Below, one piece after another: positions 28,898 through 37,479 of a stretch of DNA of 64,000 nt (the first letter of the stretch is position 1; the number at the start of each line of letters is the position of its first letter). Both the position numbers and the translations under genes were made by a program. This DNA comes from Marinobacterium nitratireducens (GTDB lineage: Bacteria; Pseudomonadota; Gammaproteobacteria; Pseudomonadales; Balneatricaceae), in assembly GCF_014645375.1 (NCBI RefSeq), contig NZ_BMLT01000002.1, forward strand, positions 1 through 64,000, in the 5' to 3' direction. The notes beneath the pieces are model-generated. The model was not told the DNA's origin. It worked only from the letters and a program-made list of their open reading frames with translations, and did not search any database.

Positions 28898-29836
28898 ATG
28901 AAAGCGAGCCGTATACATGCCTTTGGCGGACCCGATGCGCTGACCTGCGAGGAAGTGCCGACACCGGTGATCGGCGACCACGAAGTGCTGGTGCGCAACC
29001 GTGCGGCGGGGATCAATCCCATCGACTGGAAAACCTGCAGCGGCGGTGGCGCTGCCGCCTTCATCGGCAAACTGCCATTCATTCCGGGCTGGGAATTCGC
29101 CGGCATTATCGAAATGGTCGGAACCAAGGTCGAAAGCTTTGCTCCCGGTGACGAGGTGTTCGGCTTTATCCGCTTCCCGGAAGCCGCCGGCTGCTACGCC
29201 GAGTACGTGGCAGCGCCGGTGGCCCAGATCGCCCGCAAACCGTCTTCCCTGAGCTTCAGCGAGGCGGCCGGACTGGGTCTGGCCGGACTGACCGCCTGGC
29301 AGGCGCTGCACGACAAGGGGCAGCTACAGGCCGGCGAGACGGTGCTGGTGCTGGCGGCTGCCGGGGGGGTGGGCCACCTGGCGGTGCAGCTGGCCCGAGC
29401 CGCCGGCGCCGAGGTGATCGGTTCGGCATCGGCCACGAACCACGACTACCTGCGCAGCCTTGGCTGCTCGCGCCTGATCGACTACCACACCCAGGACCTC
29501 GCCACCGAGGTTCAGGGTGCCGACCTGGTGATCGACGGTATCGGCGGTGAAGTGGGCATCAGCGCCCTGAGCTGCCTGAAAGAAGGCGGCCGTCTGGTCA
29601 CCCTGCCCTCGGTCACCGCCGACGCCGTCATCCGCGCCGCCGAAGGCGAAGGCAAGCAGGCACTGGGCATCAGGGTGGAACCCAACGGTCAGCAGCTGGC
29701 GGAACTGGCCCGTCTTTGCAGCGATGGCCAGCTGAAGCTCACCCTGGCCGGCGAAGTACCGCTGGAGAATGCCCGCGAGGCCCACCAGCAGAGCGCCGGC
29801 GGCCATGTGCGCGGCAAGCTGGTGCTGACGATCTGA
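28898..29836 (+). CDS. NADP-dependent medium-chain oxidoreductase (quinone reductase-like)
   Basis: 312 residues from the second ATG (28898), which has GGAG six bases upstream. The N-terminal GroES-like domain (GGPDALTCEEVPTP ... GWEFAGII) has no zinc-binding cysteine/histidine set. The Rossmann domain carries AAAGGVGHLAVQLARAAG (about 148-165), giving the zinc-free quinone oxidoreductase class. The substrate is unknown. The last roughly 40 bases of the gene are copied 0.93 kb downstream. Confidence 0.88.
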   Translation: MKASRIHAFGGPDALTCEEVPTPVIGDHEVLVRNRAAGINPIDWKTCSGGGAAAFIGKLPFIPGWEFAGIIEMVGTKVESFAPGDEVFGFIRFPEAAGCYAEYVAAPVAQIARKPSSLSFSEAAGLGLAGLTAWQALHDKGQLQAGETVLVLAAAGGVGHLAVQLARAAGAEVIGSASATNHDYLRSLGCSRLIDYHTQDLATEVQGADLVIDGIGGEVGISALSCLKEGGRLVTLPSVTADAVIRAAEGEGKQALGIRVEPNGQQLAELARLCSDGQLKLTLAGEVPLENAREAHQQSAGGHVRGKLVLTI

Positions 29837-30089
29837 GGAGGTGACGGGTGACGGGTGACGGGTGAGCGAAAATTGTAGGAGCCCGGTCTCCGGGCGAACA
29901 CCTGCGGATCCAATAAGTTCGCCCGGGGAGCGGACTCCTACGGCGCTATCTGCGTAGCCGCGCCTCGCGGCGAAGCTTTTATCCTTTGGTGACTCATTCG
30001 CGGCGGGGCGCCGCTCCTACGGGTGTGCGGCGCTCGGTCGCTTTCGTGGGCCACGTACCCAAACGTACGGGCACTCCCCGCGGCGAACC
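29791..30089. repeat. Segmental duplication, copy A
   Basis: About 300 bases covering the last 46 bases of the oxidoreductase gene, three TGACGGG units (29842-29862), a REP pair (29875-29941), a second REP (about 29996-30020) and GTACCCAAACGTACGGGCAC. The same series recurs at 30723-31041 with about 95% identity apart from heptamer number. The gap 29837-30223 contains no gene. Confidence 0.93.
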
Positions 30090-30223
30090 GAAGTCGGCGT
30101 CGTGGCGAATCAGTTCGCAGCGAGGAAATACCCTCGGGGTGCGCCGCTCCCAGGCGCTATGGAGGCTCCCGCAGCTATGCTTTTAGCCATCGCTTGGAGC
30201 CTCACGCGCCTGTAGATGCCGGC

Positions 30224-30520
30224 TTAAAGCATGGATTCGATAAATTCGCAGGTCGCCTGAAGATTGCCCCGCTCGAGCACATTGGCCAGGCCGGCACGCG
30301 GCTCGTCCGCGGTACCGGGTCCATGGCCATCACCGCTCGGATCAGAGGAGTGGCCGCCCTGATCGAAGTCCAAGTCCAGAATGGACTCCATCGTGAGTGT
30401 ACCCCAGTTGCACTCGATCGTAACCGAGCTTACCGGTGGTCCCGCATGCTCCGGCGGCCCCGCCAGCACGCCGCCAGAGATAAGCATGGCGGCAGCAACA
30501 ATCGTTGTTCCGATTTTCAT
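30224..30520 (-). CDS. Small secreted protein of unknown function
   Basis: 98 residues from the ATG at 30520, which has AGGGGA upstream; a longer frame to 30574 is less likely. The signal peptide is MKIGTTIVAAAMLISGGVLA. The mature part has two cysteines (IECNWG and ATCEFIE), an acidic Gly/His/Asp-rich centre (DQGGHSSDPSGDGHGPG) and a helical end. No family is recognised. It sits between the two copies of a 300-bp duplicated repeat block. Confidence 0.55.
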   Translation of the reverse strand: MKIGTTIVAAAMLISGGVLAGPPEHAGPPVSSVTIECNWGTLTMESILDLDFDQGGHSSDPSGDGHGPGTADEPRAGLANVLERGNLQATCEFIESML

Positions 30521-30722
30521 ATCCGGTCCCCTTTTTCTGCGTATCGGTATGTATACGAATCGAACCCGTCCCACGGCCGGCGCCGAACAGCCGGACAGGC
30601 CCTGTTGGTCACGCAGTATTCAGGTATAGGCAAAATGGCGGGTTTTAGCGACTCTGATTGCCGCTGACCGGGGCCCGGAAGAGCCCCGGTGCCGGCTGTA
30701 AACCTGCCGTCCCGGCCGTGCG

Positions 30723-31041
30723 AGCGACCGGCGGCCATGTGCGGCAAGCTGGTGCTGACGATCTGAGGAGGTGACGGGTGACGGGTGACGGGTGACGGGT
30801 GACGGGTGACGGGTGAGCGAATATTGTAGGAGCCCGGTCTCCGGGCGAACACCTGCGGATCCAAAAAGTTCGCCCGGGGAGCGGACTCCTACGGCGCTAT
30901 CTGCGTAGCCGCGCCTCGCGGCGAAGCTTTTATCCTTTGGTGGCTCATTCGCGGCGGGGCGCCGCTCCTACGGGTGTGCGGCGCTCGGTCGCTTTCGTGG
31001 GCCAGGTACCCAAACGTACGGGCACCTGCCCGCAGCGAACC
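30723..31041. repeat. Segmental duplication, copy B
   Basis: Second copy of the block at 29791-30089. It includes a piece of the oxidoreductase 3' end (GCAAGCTGGTGCTGACGATC and the stop codon, with a 2-base deletion), six TGACGGG units (30772-30813, against three in copy A), and the same REPs. The 30521-31049 interval contains no gene besides this. Confidence 0.93.
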
Positions 31042-31049
31042 ACGGCTGG

Positions 31050-31517
31050 CTAGTCGCCGGCCGCGGCATCCGGCGCTACCGCGCCACTGCACCAGTATTG
31101 CTGCTGGCGCAGCAGCAGCCGGCAGCCTTCATGGCGAATATCCATATCCCAGCAACTGTGCCGGGCCCAGGTTTTGTCATCCTCGGTGGGCGCTTCCCGG
31201 AAAGCGGGTACGCCATCGCAGAACCCCTCGGTCGGCGCAGCGATCTCCAGACAGGCTTTCAGGAAGTAGTCGTGCCTGAGGGTACAGTCGTAGCCGCCAC
31301 ATTGATCGAACTCACTGAGCGTGCGGTCAAGACAGGCCTGCACATCCGAGCGCTGCCCGAACTCGCGCCCCTGCTGCGTGAACTGCCGTTTCATTGCCTG
31401 CTGGTCGGCATTGAAGCCGGCAAGCCAGGCGGGACCGAACAGCCAGGCCCAGAGCAGCGCGGCCAGCATCAGCAACAGCAGCGCGATCATGATTTTCCAG
31501 CGTAAGCGCATCTTCAC
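31050..31517 (-). CDS. Membrane-anchored, cysteine-rich periplasmic protein, unknown
   Basis: 155 residues: one N-terminal membrane anchor (about 8-27), then a soluble domain with eight cysteines (VQACL, DQCGG, YDCTL, KACLE, GFCDG, HSCWD, EGCRL, YWCSG), an even number that suggests four disulfides. There is no known family. It is the third of three minus-strand genes; the start follows the previous stop codon by one base, with GGTGAAG bridging them. Confidence 0.65.
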   Translation of the reverse strand: MKMRLRWKIMIALLLLMLAALLWAWLFGPAWLAGFNADQQAMKRQFTQQGREFGQRSDVQACLDRTLSEFDQCGGYDCTLRHDYFLKACLEIAAPTEGFCDGVPAFREAPTEDDKTWARHSCWDMDIRHEGCRLLLRQQQYWCSGAVAPDAAAGD

Positions 31518-31518
31518 C

Positions 31519-31779
31519 TCAGGTGCGCCGGCGATAGAGACCGGCCAGGCAGAAAAGCAGACCGACGACGGACAGCAGCATGCCGCCGTTCACCAGCAGC
31601 GGGTGGCGGGCGCTGAACGGCACGAAGGGATGATTGCCGGTACTGTCGCAGGCACCGGCGTCGTAATTCCAGGAGCCGCCGCCATCGAGGCAGGCGTCGA
31701 CCGCCGACTGCTCGAACATGTACGCCCCCATCATCACCAGTCCCGGCAGGACCAGCAGTAAAAGACCGATTCTCAGCAT
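31519..31779 (-). CDS. Small two-helix membrane protein, unknown
   Basis: 86 residues: a hydrophobic N-terminal helix (1-20), a short outside loop with two cysteines in the pattern CLDGGGSWNYDAGACD, and a second helix (about 62-82) ending YRRRT. The start codon overlaps the DUF416 stop codon (TGATG), so translation is coupled. Probably works with the Cys-rich neighbour; no function is known. Confidence 0.65.
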   Translation of the reverse strand: MLRIGLLLLVLPGLVMMGAYMFEQSAVDACLDGGGSWNYDAGACDSTGNHPFVPFSARHPLLVNGGMLLSVVGLLFCLAGLYRRRT

Positions 31780-32384
31780 CAGTCGTCGTCGCTGATACCG
31801 ATATTGCTGACACCCTCGTTCTGTGCCAGGGTACGCAGTTCACGCAGTCTGGCGGCATTGAGCGTCTTGCCGGCTTCGAGCAGGTCCAGTACATCCTGCT
31901 GGAAAGCCTCCTCCTGCTGCATCATCTCGTGGGTATTGATAAAGCGCACCAGCTCCTCGTCGGACATCTGGTCGTCACCCTCGGTGACCTCGATGAAGTG
32001 AGCCACGCACTCGCGGGACAGGTTGGATACCGACACGGCCTCCTCGGCCTCACCCTCGAGGATGCTGGTGACGGTGGAAAACAGCGCCAGAACCGCATCC
32101 AGTGCCGGCGAGGCGCCGTACATATCGAACTCGTCCAGATCCGGCAGATTGGCCTCGACCTTGTCGAGCTGGACCTCGAAGTTCATCTTCGCGCCGGTGT
32201 TGCCGAGGTGATCCCAGACCCCGTTGAGGATCTGACGCATTTGCGGCGCATCGCCGAACTCGACCAGTCGCGAGAACAACGCAAAGTTCGGGAACAGGCG
32301 CTCGGTCAGGGCGGCGCAGAAAGCCGCCAACCGCGGCGGGTCCAGTCGCTGCAGGCGTGCTTCGATATCCAGTGGGTCCGTCAT
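31779..32384 (-). CDS. DUF416 (YjaG) family protein
   Basis: 201 residues, matching E. coli YjaG in length and pattern: RLFPNFALFSRLVEFGD, ILNGVWDHL, AKMNFEVQLDKVEANLPDLDEFDMYGASPALDAV, MSDEELVRF and the C-terminal EGVSNIGIS. It is a cytosolic helical protein of unknown function. It is first of a three-gene coupled operon whose other two genes encode small membrane proteins, a partner set not seen at yjaG in E. coli. Confidence 0.88.
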   Translation of the reverse strand: MTDPLDIEARLQRLDPPRLAAFCAALTERLFPNFALFSRLVEFGDAPQMRQILNGVWDHLGNTGAKMNFEVQLDKVEANLPDLDEFDMYGASPALDAVLALFSTVTSILEGEAEEAVSVSNLSRECVAHFIEVTEGDDQMSDEELVRFINTHEMMQQEEAFQQDVLDLLEAGKTLNAARLRELRTLAQNEGVSNIGISDDD

Positions 32385-32598
32385 TGATCTCTCCGCAGTC
32401 GGCGATTCAGGCTGATCCGGCCGGTCGGCTCCGGCGGGGTGGGCCTATTGTAAGGGAACAGGCGGGCAAGTCCCAGCGCTGCGCGGCTTTGGCTGCGAGC
32501 GGCTTTTGACCAGATTTGCCGCATGGCGCCTGACGCTGGCGGACGTTAGCGTTATATTTAAAGCCTTGTTTCCGAAACGGATCGCGGTAATAACAACA

Positions 32599-33150
32599 AT
32601 GCTCGCAATGTCTCCCCTCAACCGCCTTGTCAGAGTGCTGGACGGTTTCAGCGAATGGAGCGGACGGCTCATATCCTGGCTGACGCTGTTCATGGTGCTG
32701 GTCACCTTCGTGATCGTGGTCATGCGCTACCTGTTCAATGTCGGCAATATCGCGCTGCAGGAGTCGATCATCTACATGCACAGCTTCGTGTTCCTGCTTG
32801 GCGCGGCCTATACCCTCAAGCACGACGGGCACGTCCGGGTCGATATCTTTTATCGCCCGCTGTCGGAACGCGGCAAGGCCTGGATCAACCTGTTTGGCAC
32901 CCTGCTGCTGCTGCTGCCAGTGTCAATCTTCATACTGGTCGTTTCCTGGGAGTACGTCGCGACCTCCTGGAGCCTGCTGGAAGGCTCGCAGGAAGCGGGC
33001 GGCATTCCCTACCGCTATGTTCTCAAGTCCACGCTGATCGCAATGCCGGTGATGATGATCCTGCAGGGCATTGCCGACCTCGCGCGCTGCCTGCTGGTGA
33101 TCGCCGGCAAAGCCCACTTCAATCCGGAAGAAGAGGAGCACGGGCTATGA
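32599..33150 (+). CDS. TRAP transporter small permease (DctQ-like)
   Basis: 183 residues from the ATG at 32599, with a weak GGTAA ribosome site; a TTG start at 32506 would add 31 unlikely residues. The four hydrophobic helices and the LQESIIYMHSFVFLLGAAYTLK segment are typical of the DctQ family. It forms the membrane complex with the large permease, whose ATG overlaps its stop codon. Confidence 0.9.
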   Translation: MLAMSPLNRLVRVLDGFSEWSGRLISWLTLFMVLVTFVIVVMRYLFNVGNIALQESIIYMHSFVFLLGAAYTLKHDGHVRVDIFYRPLSERGKAWINLFGTLLLLLPVSIFILVVSWEYVATSWSLLEGSQEAGGIPYRYVLKSTLIAMPVMMILQGIADLARCLLVIAGKAHFNPEEEEHGL

Positions 33151-34526
33151 GCGAACTGCTGCCGCTACTGCTGTTCGTCGGTGCCGTCATGGTACTGTTG
33201 CTGGGCTATTCCGTCGCCTTCTCGCTGGCCGGTACCGGCCTGATCTTCGCCGCCATCGGCACCATGACCGGCCACTTCGACCCGGTGTTCCTCGAAGCCG
33301 TGCCGAACCGGCTGTTCGGCATCATGAACAATGAAACGCTGATCGCGGTGCCGTTGTTCGTGTTCATGGGCGTGATGCTGGAAAAATCACGCATCGCCGA
33401 GGAACTGCTGGACGCGATGGCGCTGCTGTTCGGCCCGCTGCGCGGCGGACTCGGCATCTCGGTGACACTGGTCGGCATGCTGCTGGCCGCCAGCACCGGC
33501 ATTGTCGGCGCCACCGTGGTCACCATGGGCCTGCTGTCGCTGCCAACCATGCTGCGCCGCGGCTACGACCCCCGGGTAGCGGCCGGCACCATCTGCGCCT
33601 CCGGCACCCTGGGTCAGATCATCCCGCCGTCGATCGTGCTGGTCCTGCTGGGTGATGTCATTTCGTCCGCCTACCAGCAGGCGCAGATCGATCAGGGTAT
33701 CTTCTCGCCGGAAACGGTTACTGTCGGCGACCTCTTCCTCGGCGCGCTGCTGCCGGGACTGATGCTGGTCGGCGCCTACATCCTCTATCTGATCTTCAAG
33801 TCGATCACCAGCCCCGAATCGGTCCCGGCTATCCCGAAGGAGGAGCGCGACGCGGTGGAAAACCTCGGCGCCCGGGTGCTTAAGGCTCTGGTACCGCCGA
33901 TTCTGCTGATCGGACTGGTGCTGGGCTCGATTCTGGGCGGTCTGGCGACGCCAACCGAAGCCGCCTCCGTGGGCGCGGTCGGCGCCATCCTGCTGGCCAT
34001 CGTGCGCCGCAGCTTCAGCCTGACCATTCTCAAGCAGGTGATGAAATCCACGACCGAGGTCAGTTCGATGGTGTTCATCATCCTGGTCGGCGCGTCGATC
34101 TTCTCGCTGGTGTTCCGCGGTTACGGCGGCGACGACCTGGTGCGCGACTTCCTGACCGACCTGCCCGGCGGTGTGGTCGGCGCGATGATCATGGTGATGC
34201 TGGTCATCTTCCTGCTCGGCTTCTTCCTCGACTTCATCGAGATCACTTTCGTGGTGGTGCCGATCGTCGCGCCGATACTGCTGACCATGGGCCTGGATCC
34301 GGTCTGGCTCGGCATCATGTTCGCACTGAACCTGCAGACCTCCTTCCTGACACCGCCGTTCGGCTTCGCCCTGTTCTACCTGCGCGGCGTGGCGCCGGCC
34401 AGTGTCTCGACGATGCAGATCTACCGCGGCGTGATCCCGTTCATTCTGATTCAGCTGGCGATGCTGGCGCTGCTGGCGGGATGGCCGTCGCTGGCCACCT
34501 GGCTGCCGGAAGTGGTTTATGGCTGA
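33147..34526 (+). CDS. TRAP transporter large permease (DctM-like)
   Basis: 459 residues, about 12 membrane helices, the ion-coupled channel of the TRAP transporter. Family segments include IAVPLFVFMGVMLEKS, AASTGIVGATVVTMGLL, ASGTLGQIIPPSIVLVLLGD and FALNLQTSFLTPPFGFALFYL. The start is the ATG at 33147, overlapping the small-permease stop codon (ATGA). The binding-protein gene lies convergently behind a shared terminator. Confidence 0.95.
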   Translation: MSELLPLLLFVGAVMVLLLGYSVAFSLAGTGLIFAAIGTMTGHFDPVFLEAVPNRLFGIMNNETLIAVPLFVFMGVMLEKSRIAEELLDAMALLFGPLRGGLGISVTLVGMLLAASTGIVGATVVTMGLLSLPTMLRRGYDPRVAAGTICASGTLGQIIPPSIVLVLLGDVISSAYQQAQIDQGIFSPETVTVGDLFLGALLPGLMLVGAYILYLIFKSITSPESVPAIPKEERDAVENLGARVLKALVPPILLIGLVLGSILGGLATPTEAASVGAVGAILLAIVRRSFSLTILKQVMKSTTEVSSMVFIILVGASIFSLVFRGYGGDDLVRDFLTDLPGGVVGAMIMVMLVIFLLGFFLDFIEITFVVVPIVAPILLTMGLDPVWLGIMFALNLQTSFLTPPFGFALFYLRGVAPASVSTMQIYRGVIPFILIQLAMLALLAGWPSLATWLPEVVYG

Positions 34527-34555
34527 TGCCGATGCATCCTTTCACCCATCCTACG

Positions 34556-34586
34556 AAAAAGGCCGGCACTGAGTGCCGGCCTTTTT
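34556..34586. terminator. Bidirectional terminator between the TRAP genes
   Basis: A perfect 15-bp inverted repeat (AAAAAGGCCGGCACT / AGTGCCGGCCTTTTT) with A and T runs serves both converging transcripts. Confidence 0.9.
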
Positions 34587-34605
34587 GCTTACCGTTGGCT
34601 TATCG

Positions 34606-35682
34606 TTACAGCGTACGGGCGTTGAGGTAGGCCTGCTCGGAAACGGCGTGCCACTTCTTCGCCTGGTCGCGGAACTTGACGAAGGAGTCGAACACCTTCT
34701 TGGTGATCTCGTCCTGCGCCGCCTCTTCGGCAACGACTTCGTCGGACAGCTCGCGCAGCTTGATCAGCACATCGTCCGGGAAGCGGCGCAGCTCGACGTT
34801 CTGCTCGTTGACCAGCTGTTCCAGCGCATGATTGTTCTTGGCGGTGAAGTCCGCCAGCATGTCCTGGTTGGCGATACGGATTGCATTGCGAACGATCAGC
34901 TGCAGTTCCTCCGGCAGACCCTCGAGCGCTTCCTTGTTGATGAAGCACTCCAGAGTGGTGCCCGGCTCGTGCCAGCCCGGGTAGTAGTAGAACTTGGCCG
35001 CCTTGTGCAGGCCGAATGCCAGGTCGTTGTAGGGACCGACCCATTCGGTGGCGTCAATGGCGCCGGACTGCAGCGACGGGAAAATCTCGCCGCCCGGCAG
35101 CAGCACCGGGGTACCGCCCGCGCGCTTGAGCACTTCACCGCCGAGGCCCGGAATACGCATTTTCAGGCCTTCGAGGTCGGAGACGCTGTTGATCTCCTTG
35201 TTGAACCAGCCGCCCATCTGGACGCCGGTGTTGCCGGCCGCGCCCGGCACCAGACCGAAGGGGGCATAGACCTCCTCCCATAGCTCCATGCCGCCGCCGT
35301 GGTACAGCCAGGAGTTCATCTCCTGGGCCGTCAGCCCGAAGGGCACCGCGGCGAAGAACTGGGCAGCGCGGCTCTTGCCCTTCCAGTAGTAGCCTGCGCC
35401 GTGGCCCAGCTCGGCGGTGCCGCGGGAAACGGCATCGAAGCACTCCAGCGCACCGACCAGCTCACCGGCACCGTATACCTTGACCTCGATGCGGCCGTTG
35501 CTGAGCTTGCCGATCATCTCGGCGAGATAGTTGGCACCGGTTCCGAGCCCGGGGAAGTTCTTCGGCCAGGTGGTAACCATCTTCCATTTGTGTTCCGGTG
35601 CCGCCTTGGCGGTCGCCGATACCAGGGTTCCCGCTGCCAGAGTGGCCGCGCCCGCTCCTTGTAAAAATTGACGACGTTTCAC
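34606..35682 (-). CDS. TRAP transporter substrate-binding protein, alpha-keto acid type, Tat-exported
   Basis: 358-residue DctP-family protein. The leader MKRRQFLQGAGAATLAAGTL has the twin-arginine pattern RRQFL, so it is a likely Tat substrate. The mature start MVTTWPKNFPGLGTGA and the later WVGPYNDLAFGLHKAA and WHEPGTTLECFINK match the TakP/lactate-type binding proteins, which bind alpha-keto acids or lactate. The exact ligand is not set by sequence alone. It is convergent with its two permease genes instead of in one operon. Confidence 0.9.
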   Translation of the reverse strand: MKRRQFLQGAGAATLAAGTLVSATAKAAPEHKWKMVTTWPKNFPGLGTGANYLAEMIGKLSNGRIEVKVYGAGELVGALECFDAVSRGTAELGHGAGYYWKGKSRAAQFFAAVPFGLTAQEMNSWLYHGGGMELWEEVYAPFGLVPGAAGNTGVQMGGWFNKEINSVSDLEGLKMRIPGLGGEVLKRAGGTPVLLPGGEIFPSLQSGAIDATEWVGPYNDLAFGLHKAAKFYYYPGWHEPGTTLECFINKEALEGLPEELQLIVRNAIRIANQDMLADFTAKNNHALEQLVNEQNVELRRFPDDVLIKLRELSDEVVAEEAAQDEITKKVFDSFVKFRDQAKKWHAVSEQAYLNARTL

Positions 35683-35834
35683 TGTCCGTTCCCCGCTCTT
35701 TTAGGTGTTTTTATTGCGACTAAAAAAGGTAGCATGCGCCTTGCATGGCTGCAATCGGGCCGGGATAGGCTCGCCACGGCTTTCATTGCTATAATCGGAC
35801 ACCGGCCAAGTCGTTGTTAGAACAGGGAAATGCT

Positions 35835-36716
35835 TTGAACTCCTTTAATCTGCTCAAATCTATCGCAGATGCACGCCCCAAGCTGCGCAAGTCCGAGCAG
35901 AAGGTGGCGGATTTCGTCCTGGCCAAGCCCAACGAGGTGATCCACATGCGCATCGTCGACCTGGCATCGGAAGCCAGCGTCAGCGAGCCCACGGTGGTAC
36001 GCTTTTGCCGCGCCCTCAACTACGACGGCTTCCAGGACTTCAAGCTGACCCTGGCTCAGGGGCTGGCCAGCAGTCCGAGTTTCGAGCAGTTCTCGCTCGA
36101 TTCCACCGACACCGTCGGCGAGTTCAAGCAAAAGATCTTCGACTCGATGATCGGCAACCTTATCAGCATTCGCGAAGAACTCGACTCCGAAACCCTCGAG
36201 GCCGCCATCGACGCTCTGGCCAAGGCACCGCGGGTCGAAATCTACGGTTTTGGCGCCTCGGCACCGGTGTGCATGGATGCCCAGCACAAGTTCTATCGCC
36301 TCAAGATTCTCGCGGCCGCCTATTCCGACCCCCACATGCAGACCATTTCCGCGGTCACCCTGACCGAAGGCGACGTGGTCATCGCTGTCTCGCAGACCGG
36401 TCGCACCAAGGACCTTCTGCACAGCGTCCGCCTGGTACGCGAAACCGGCGCCACCGTCATCACACTGTGCCCCAGCAACACGCCGCTGGCGGAGCTGGCG
36501 ACCATTGCCATCCATACCGACCTGGAGGAAGACAAGGACCTGAGCGCCCTGATGTCGTCCCGGGTCGTGCATCTGGTGGTGATCGACGTACTGGCGGTCG
36601 GCGTCGCGATGAAACTCGGCCCCGCCCTGCTCGACCACCTCAAGACCATCAAGCGCAGTCTGCGCAACCTGCGACTGAACGACAAACGCCCCACCCTGCG
36701 GCGCCCCGGAAACTGA
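35835..36716 (+). CDS. RpiR-family transcriptional regulator, HexR-like
   Basis: 293 residues from the TTG at 35835, which has AGGGA upstream; an earlier TTG at 35814 is less likely. The N-terminal HTH_6 domain has RKSEQKVADFVL and SEASVSEPTVVRFCRALNY. The C-terminal SIS domain contains FGASAPVCMDAQHKFYRLK and ISAVTLTEGDVVIAVSQTGRTKD. This layout, including the ASAP.C.DAQHKF segment, is that of HexR, which senses KDPG and controls central carbon genes. Its targets here are not known. Confidence 0.88.
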   Translation: MNSFNLLKSIADARPKLRKSEQKVADFVLAKPNEVIHMRIVDLASEASVSEPTVVRFCRALNYDGFQDFKLTLAQGLASSPSFEQFSLDSTDTVGEFKQKIFDSMIGNLISIREELDSETLEAAIDALAKAPRVEIYGFGASAPVCMDAQHKFYRLKILAAAYSDPHMQTISAVTLTEGDVVIAVSQTGRTKDLLHSVRLVRETGATVITLCPSNTPLAELATIAIHTDLEEDKDLSALMSSRVVHLVVIDVLAVGVAMKLGPALLDHLKTIKRSLRNLRLNDKRPTLRRPGN

Positions 36717-37057
36717 ATAACCCGATTTTGTCAGGCTCGGGCATGCCTTCGAGGTGGCCCCTCGATACGGCATGCGCTGCAGCGTCTCAGCGGGATCTAA
36801 CACCCTTCGCCGCCCCTGCTAAAACGTCTTGAAACTGCAATATTGCCGGCATAAAGCTGCAATACGCCGGATTTATTCTCTTCGCACTGTTTGAAATATG
36901 GGCAGAATTGCGATAAAACGGAATTCCGCGATTCTTTTATTGCATTGCAACAAAGCGCTGAGAACGGCGCTTAAGTAGAGTGGAGCCTCCGCCACGGCAA
37001 CAGGCTCACCCCGTTGCCGAACCGCGTGGAGCTCCCTAGGTCGAGGAGCTGGTTATT
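36717..37057. other. Gene-free stretch after hexR-like gene
   Basis: 341 bases, more A/T-rich than the surroundings, with no convincing gene. TTGAAA (36891-36896) and GATAAA (36912-36917) with a 15-base spacer could be a weak promoter for the small gene at 37058. Nothing else is identified. Confidence 0.4.
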
Positions 37058-37267
37058 ATGCTGATACGGAAAAATCAGGATCTAAACCCCATTCAGACCG
37101 AAGTTTTCAATGTCCTGGTCGGGTTCGAGGAAGAAACTAAACAGGAACAGAAAAAGCGTGCCTCCCGCCGGGCACTGGAAGCCCGACGGGCGATCGAGCG
37201 TCACAGGGAAGAGCTTGAACTGTCCCGGGATATCGACGACGAGGCTTGGTTCGACGATAACGACTGA
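37058..37267 (+). CDS. Small charged protein of unknown function
   Basis: 69 residues: a short N-terminus (MLIRKNQDLNPIQTEVFNVL), then a basic/acidic helix (KKRASRRALEARRAIERHRE) and an acidic, aromatic end (DIDDEAWFDDND). No transmembrane segment or signal peptide. It resembles other short RR/IE-rich acidic-tailed proteins of gammaproteobacteria, but no family can be assigned with certainty. Its last 34 codons are repeated just downstream. Confidence 0.6.
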   Translation: MLIRKNQDLNPIQTEVFNVLVGFEEETKQEQKKRASRRALEARRAIERHREELELSRDIDDEAWFDDND

Positions 37268-37283
37268 AGCGGCTCACCCATGC

Positions 37284-37379
37284 CGCCGGGCACTGGAAGC
37301 CCGACGGGCGATCGAGCGCCACAGGGAGGAACTCGAACTGTCACGCGATATCGATGAGGAAGCCTGGTTCGACGACTGA
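37284..37379 (+). pseudogene. Second copy of the C-terminal part of the 37058 gene
   Basis: RRALEARRAIERHREELELS and then RDIDEEAWFDD repeat the tail of the preceding gene. The first 11 codons are identical in DNA. Of the 11 later codons that differ, ten are synonymous and one is Asp to Glu. There is no in-frame start codon; an ATG at 37280 is one base out of frame. It is either a decaying copy or a coding segment reached by a frameshift. Confidence 0.7.
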
Positions 37380-37397
37380 GCCGCTTCCCCCAGCTTG

Positions 37398-37428
37398 AAA
37401 CGGGACCCGTGGAAAACGGGTCCCGTTT
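37398..37428. terminator. Terminator between the small gene and the glutamate synthase-like gene
   Basis: A perfect 13-bp stem AAACGGGACCCGT / ACGGGTCCCGTTT with a 5-base loop GGAAA, between convergent genes. Confidence 0.8.
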
Positions 37429-37479
37429 GGTCGCTTCGGGGCTTCCAGGCCTCAGGGGGCCTTTTGCCGCTTAGCTGCT

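Noticed and set aside
30090-30222. Remains of a transposase between the duplicated blocks
   Set aside because: Only REP-like palindromes can be read; no transposase motif such as HUH or DDE is seen.
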